Shown here: in pieces, positions 60,698-64,000 of the stretch
How positions within the stretch are numbered: position 1 is the stretch's first letter
How the letters are laid out: each line of letters opens with the position of its first letter
Assembly: GCF_014837295.1 (NCBI RefSeq)
Contig: NZ_JACYHB010000004.1
Location: 186,001-250,000 of the forward strand
Direction: 5' to 3'
Origin: Cellulosimicrobium arenosum
GTDB taxonomy: Bacteria; Actinomycetota; Actinomycetes; Actinomycetales; Cellulomonadaceae
Length of the DNA: 64,000 nucleotides
Program-made: the position numbers and the translations under genes
The notes under the pieces: generated by a model
The model's input: the letters and a program-made list of their open reading frames with translations, nothing else
The model's database searches: none
What the model was told of the DNA's origin: nothing

Positions 60698-62163
60698 CCC
60701 GCACCGCACCTCTCGCCCTCACCGTCGTCGACGCCCTCGTGCTGCCCGGCGCGGACGACGGCCCGCCGTGGTACTTCGGCTGGCTGCAGGTCGGGACCGA
60801 CGGGTGCATCCTCGCGACCGGCCCGGGCGAGCCGCCCGACGACGCCGCGACCGCGACCGTGCTCGACGCCGCGGGCGCGATCCTCGCCCCCGGTTTCGTG
60901 TCCGCGCACTCGCACCTGTTCACGTCGGGACTGCGCGGCATCGCGCCCGACGCGACGCTCTACCCGTGGGTGCGGTCGATGATGGAGCTGTTCCGCCACA
61001 CCGACGCCGAGGACATGTACTGGTCGACCCTGCACGGGTCGATGGACTTCCTCGCCAACGGCGTGACGAGCGCCTACAACTTCATGCAGTCGGGCGTGAC
61101 CTGGCTGTACGACCCGGCGACCGCGCGCAACGTCCTCGGCCGCGTCCACCCCGACGAGTACACGACCCGCCAGATGGACGGCACGGTCGACGCCGGCCTG
61201 CGGGCCGTGCACGCGATCCGGCTCGACGACGAGGCCGGGCCGGAGGACGAGGTGCTCTCACGGTTCGCGCGCATGGTCGACGCCGCGCGCGACCCCGGGC
61301 GTGCCGGGCGCGACCAGCACCTCGGCGTGTCCGTCATGGGTGCGGTGCAGTGGGCGAGCGGGCCGCGCACGGCCGAGCTCGAGGTCGCGGTGATGCGCGA
61401 GCACGGGATCACCGACCAGGCGCACTTCGTCGAGACCGCCGAGGGCCTCGACGTACAGCGCGAGAAGTTCGCCTGGTACGAGCGGGCGGGCGCGCTGGGG
61501 CCGGACCTGCTCCTCGGGCACTTCGTCCACCCGACGGACTCGATGGTCGCCGCCGTCTCGGACGCCGGCAGCCCCGTCGTGTGGCAGCCGACGTCGAACG
61601 GTCGGCTCGGCTCGGGGGTCGCGGACGTGGTCAGGTACCGCCGCGCAGGGATCCCGGTGGGGGTGGGTCTGGACGACCAGTCGTGCACCGACATCTCCGA
61701 CCCGTGGGCGAACATGCGCCAGGGCCTGTACGCCCAGCGCGCGCTGCACCAGGATGCCGGCGTGCTCTCGCCGCGGGACATGCTGCGGCTGCACACGCTC
61801 GGCTCGGCCGAGGTGCTCGGCGTCGCCGACCGGGTGGGGAGCCTCGAGGTCGGCAAGCACGCGGACTTCGTGCTCGTCGACCACCGCTCGCCCAGCACCG
61901 GACCGGTGTGGGACGTGGTCGCGACGTACGTGCTCGCGTGCGGGCTGCGCAACCTGCAGGCGACGTACGTGGGCGGGCGATGCGTTGCGCGCGACGGGCG
62001 GGCGACGACCCCGCTCGCCGCCCGCGCCGACGCCGAGCTCGCCGAGCGGATCGAGCGGGCCGCCCACGCCGACGGGCGCAGTCTCGCCGTCACCGCGGAC
62101 GAGCTCGTCTCCGTGGCGGCGCGACGCTCGCGCGACGCCCCCGTCAGTCCTCGGAGACCGTGA
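60694..62163 (+). CDS. Amidohydrolase, TrzN/AtzB-like deaminase
   Basis: This 489-aa metal-dependent hydrolase with an intact site has GFVSAHSHLFTSGLRG (HxH), AHFVETAE (His plus Glu at strand 5), LGHFVHPTD (strand 6 His), WQPTSNGRLGSG and GVGLDDQSCTD (catalytic Asp). It resembles s-triazine and purine-type deaminases. ATG 60694 overlaps the previous stop. The C-terminus overlaps the convergent ohr gene by 20 bp. It is the last gene of the second half of the cluster. Confidence 0.88.
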   Translation: MTRTAPLALTVVDALVLPGADDGPPWYFGWLQVGTDGCILATGPGEPPDDAATATVLDAAGAILAPGFVSAHSHLFTSGLRGIAPDATLYPWVRSMMELFRHTDAEDMYWSTLHGSMDFLANGVTSAYNFMQSGVTWLYDPATARNVLGRVHPDEYTTRQMDGTVDAGLRAVHAIRLDDEAGPEDEVLSRFARMVDAARDPGRAGRDQHLGVSVMGAVQWASGPRTAELEVAVMREHGITDQAHFVETAEGLDVQREKFAWYERAGALGPDLLLGHFVHPTDSMVAAVSDAGSPVVWQPTSNGRLGSGVADVVRYRRAGIPVGVGLDDQSCTDISDPWANMRQGLYAQRALHQDAGVLSPRDMLRLHTLGSAEVLGVADRVGSLEVGKHADFVLVDHRSPSTGPVWDVVATYVLACGLRNLQATYVGGRCVARDGRATTPLAARADAELAERIERAAHADGRSLAVTADELVSVAARRSRDAPVSPRRP

Positions 62164-62566
62164 CCGTCACGTCGATGTTCCCGCGCGTGGCGTGGGAGTA
62201 GGGGCAGACCTGGTGCGCGGCGTCGGCGAGCTCCTGCGCGACGTCGTGCTCGACGCCGGGCAGGACGACCTCGAGCAGCACCGCGAGCTCGAAGCCGCCG
62301 TCGCCGTTCGGGCCGATCTGCACGCGGGCACCGACCGAGGAGTCGTGCACCTCGACCTTGCGCGACCGCGCGACGCCCTGCAGGGCCGAGTGGAAGCACG
62401 CGGAGAAGCCGGCGGCGAACAACAGCTCGGGGTTCGCTGCCCCGCCGGCGCCGCCCATCTCGCGCGGGACGGCGAGGTCGAGGTCGAGCACGCCGTCGCT
62501 CGTGCTGACGTGGCCGTTGCGTGCGGCTCCGGTCGAGAGTGCCTCGGCGGTGTACAGGGGGTCCAT
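62144..62566 (-). CDS. ohr: Organic hydroperoxide resistance protein
   Basis: Ohr reduces organic and fatty-acid hydroperoxides with a catalytic Cys pair, here Cys57 (AAGFSACFHSAL) and Cys121 (HQVCPYSHATRGN). The 140-aa protein has the full family length. ATG 62566 follows GGACTCC. It lies downstream of ohrR on the same strand; a hairpin separates them. It probably protects against peroxides, perhaps also those made by the flavin oxidases nearby. Confidence 0.95.
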   Translation of the reverse strand: MDPLYTAEALSTGAARNGHVSTSDGVLDLDLAVPREMGGAGGAANPELLFAAGFSACFHSALQGVARSRKVEVHDSSVGARVQIGPNGDGGFELAVLLEVVLPGVEHDVAQELADAAHQVCPYSHATRGNIDVTVTVSED

Positions 62567-62584
62567 GGAGGAGTCCTCTCGTCG

Positions 62585-62603
62585 GTCGGGGTCGTGCCCC
62601 GAC
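62585..62603 (-). terminator. Possible terminator or attenuator between ohrR and ohr
   Basis: A 7-bp stem GTCGGGG/CCCCGAC with a 5-nt loop in the 112-bp gap between ohrR and ohr. It may allow separate expression of the two genes. Confidence 0.35.
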
Positions 62604-62678
62604 GGGGTGCGCGTGGTCGCGCGCCTGGTGACCGGCCGACGCCGGGTGGCGAGGGTCGGGGTCCTGGGGGAGCGGGTA

Positions 62679-63143
62679 TCAGTGCTCGCCACGTGTCGTG
62701 GCGGTGACTGTCCGCATGCCCTCGGTGAGCCCGTGCACCGTGTCCCGGAGCCTGCGGGCCTCGTCGAGGTCGAGTCCCATGCCCTCGTAGACACGACGCG
62801 GGACGTCGGCGAGCTCGCCGCGCAGCTGCGTGCCGCGGGCCGTGAGCGTGACCGCCACGACCCGCTCGTCCCCGGCCTCGCGTCGGCGCACGAGCAGGTC
62901 CGCGCCCTCCATGCGGCGCAGGAGGGGGGAGAGCGTCCCCGAGTCGAGCCCGAGGCAGTCGCCGAGCTCGCCGACGGTGCGGCGCTCGTGCACCCACAGG
63001 TCGACGAGGACGAGGTACTGCGGATAGGTCAGGTCCCACGGCGCGAGCAGCGTCCGGTAGGCCTGCGTCGTGGCGCGCGCGGCGGCGTACAGCGAGAAGC
63101 AGACCATGTCCTCGATGTCGCCCGCGGGTTCGTTCGTGCTCAC
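62679..63143 (-). CDS. ohrR: Peroxide-sensing MarR-family repressor OhrR
   Basis: This 154-aa winged-helix repressor has the reactive sensor Cys15 in EDMVCFSLYAAARATTQAYR, plus LTYPQYLVLVDLWVHERRTV, LDSGTLSPLLRRMEGADLLV and the wing RREAGDERVVAVTLT. Oxidation of Cys15 by organic hydroperoxides should release it from DNA. GTG 63143 is the start. Its likely operator is the palindrome just upstream. Confidence 0.93.
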   Translation of the reverse strand: MSTNEPAGDIEDMVCFSLYAAARATTQAYRTLLAPWDLTYPQYLVLVDLWVHERRTVGELGDCLGLDSGTLSPLLRRMEGADLLVRRREAGDERVVAVTLTARGTQLRGELADVPRRVYEGMGLDLDEARRLRDTVHGLTEGMRTVTATTRGEH

Positions 63144-63151
63144 CTAGCCAC

Positions 63152-63180
63152 TATTGCGCACAATTCAGTTGTGCACAATA
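63152..63180 (-). promoter_or_regulatory. OhrR-type operator
   Basis: Inverted repeat TATTGCGCACAA (63152-63163) and TTGTGCACAATA (63169-63180), matching in 11 of 12 pairs around a 5-bp spacer. AT-rich for this genome and 9 bp upstream of the ohrR start. It fits OhrR autoregulation. Confidence 0.75.
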
Positions 63181-63222
63181 TGAGGCCGCTCGTCACCGGA
63201 GACGTGTCGCCGGAGCGAGCGG

Positions 63223-63885
63223 TCAGGTGCTCGCGTCGGCGCGCCAGCGGCGCATACGGACCCCGATCGCCGCGACGTGCGCGCTCGCGGCCGAGCGCGC
63301 ACCCGCGGCGTCGCCCGCCGCGACGGCGTCGACGATCCGGCGGTGCTCGACGACGGCTAGCCGGCGGTTGGCGGCGACCCCCCACATGCCCGACGTGTAG
63401 AGGTGGGCCTGCGCGTCGAGCCGGCGCAGCGCGTCGGTCAGCGGGAGGTTGCCCGAGAGCTCGCGGACCCGAGAGTGCAGCTCGACGTCGAGGCGTGCGT
63501 CGCGGCGGGGGTCGGCCGGCTCGTCCAGCACCGCGAGCTGCTGGTCGACGAGCGCGGACAGTCCTGCGACGTCGGGCGTCGAGGCCCGGCGTGCCGCCTC
63601 CTCGGCGGCGAGGCCGTCGAGCGCCTCGCGCACGGCGAGGACGTCCTGCACCGCGCGCTCGTCGAGCTGCAGCACGCGGGCGCCGGCGTGCGGGACGTGC
63701 ACGGCGAGGCCCTCGTGGATGAGGCGCTGGACGGACTCGCGCACCGGGCTGCGGCTCACGTCGAGCCGCGCGGCGAGCGCCGGGACGCTCAGGGCGGCAC
63801 CGGGCGGGAGGTCGCCGTCGAAGATCTGGTCGACGAGCGTGCGATAGACGGACTCGGCGAGGAGGGCACCGGACTCGGTGGTCAT
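63223..63885 (-). CDS. GntR-family (FCD) transcriptional regulator
   Basis: This 220-aa regulator has a GntR winged helix (YRTLVDQIFDGDLPPGAALS, then LAARLDVSRSPVRESVQRLI) and an FCD ligand-binding domain (VLAVREALDGLAAEEAARRA, LDVELHSRVRELSGNLPL, AANRRLAVVEHRRIVDAVAA) with the usual His/Asp metal positions. ATG 63885 lies 5 nt after TACAGT. It may control the gene whose end is at 63944 or part of the heterocycle cluster; the target cannot be decided here. Confidence 0.9.
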   Translation of the reverse strand: MTTESGALLAESVYRTLVDQIFDGDLPPGAALSVPALAARLDVSRSPVRESVQRLIHEGLAVHVPHAGARVLQLDERAVQDVLAVREALDGLAAEEAARRASTPDVAGLSALVDQQLAVLDEPADPRRDARLDVELHSRVRELSGNLPLTDALRRLDAQAHLYTSGMWGVAANRRLAVVEHRRIVDAVAAGDAAGARSAASAHVAAIGVRMRRWRADAST

Positions 63886-63943
63886 GCGGCACTGTATCCG
63901 GCCGCACGGTGCCCGAGCCCGGTGCCCACGCTCCCCGTCCTCC

Positions 63944-64000
63944 TCAGGCCTTGCGGTAGTTGGCGGCGACCCGCTCCTGCAGGTAGTCGTGCGCGGTGAT
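63944..64000 (-). CDS. C-terminal end of an unidentified gene
   Basis: The last 18 residues (ITAHDYLQERVAANYRKA) of a protein that starts outside the window. The stop is TGA at 63946-63944. Too little is present to name the family. It is on the same strand as the GntR gene and ends 58 bp before its start. Confidence 0.6.
   Translation of the reverse strand: MTAHDYLQERVAANYRKA

Overview
The window is very GC-rich actinobacterial chromosomal DNA. Several features point to Micrococcales of the Cellulosimicrobium/Cellulomonas type: purF-purM-DUF3073-bldC synteny, mycothiol synthase (mshD), a C50-carotenoid operon in the corynebacterial order crtB-crtI-crtYe-crtYf-crtEb, a secreted GH64 beta-1,3-glucanase with a CBM13 module and CebR-like operators, and many apparently leaderless genes. 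The genus is an inference; no rRNA is present. I see no transposase, integrase or CRISPR array.

Layout. 1-10.5 kb: the 3' part of an RNB ribonuclease gene, an SCP-like gene, a 1599-aa secreted nuclease/5'-nucleotidase, then purF, purM, DUF3073 and bldC. 10.6-14.7 kb: a two-gene membrane operon, tRNA-Glu/Asp/Phe, a zincin, an arsR-CDF metal-efflux pair and galE. 14.7-19 kb: the carotenoid operon. 19-30.8 kb: mostly housekeeping and hypothetical genes (M15 peptidase, mscS, surE, pfkB, two lipoproteins, an unusual nucleotidyltransferase-methyltransferase fusion, ASCH-like, PNPOx-like, DinB and rlmC). 30.8-38.7 kb: the GH64 glucanase behind three CebR-type boxes, a PIN-domain gene, tRNA-Lys, a HesB-like gene, an M50 peptidase, a DEAD-box helicase behind a long hairpin and G-tract, msrB, and a DUF2809/marR pair. 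38.8-42.7 kb: marR plus a DHA2 drug-efflux gene, and a sugar porter. 43.5-49.7 kb: a phosphate block with a candidate structured RNA, a PHO-type box, DUF47-pit, and convergent mshD-ppk1-NUDIX/SixA. 49.8-64 kb: a catabolic cluster followed by ohr/ohrR and a GntR regulator.

The most interesting part is 49.8-62.2 kb. It holds three amidohydrolases, a creatininase-family enzyme, two different FAD-linked oxidases, a flavin reductase-like protein and a complete TauABC/SsuABC/thiamine-pyrimidine-type ABC importer, in two runs of largely overlapping genes around a divergent XRE-cupin regulator. It looks like import and step-wise oxidation and hydrolysis of a nitrogen heterocycle, but I cannot name the substrate. 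Two sites of the form ATGTT-N9-AACAT, one at the head of each run, suggest one shared regulator. The second amidohydrolase appears to have lost two conserved metal-site residues.

Other regulatory signals are worth testing: a small structured RNA ending in a terminator ahead of the phosphate-transport operon, 11-bp-phased PHO-type repeats at two phosphate-related genes, three cellobiose-repressor-like boxes straddling the glucanase promoter, and tandem ArsR-type operators.
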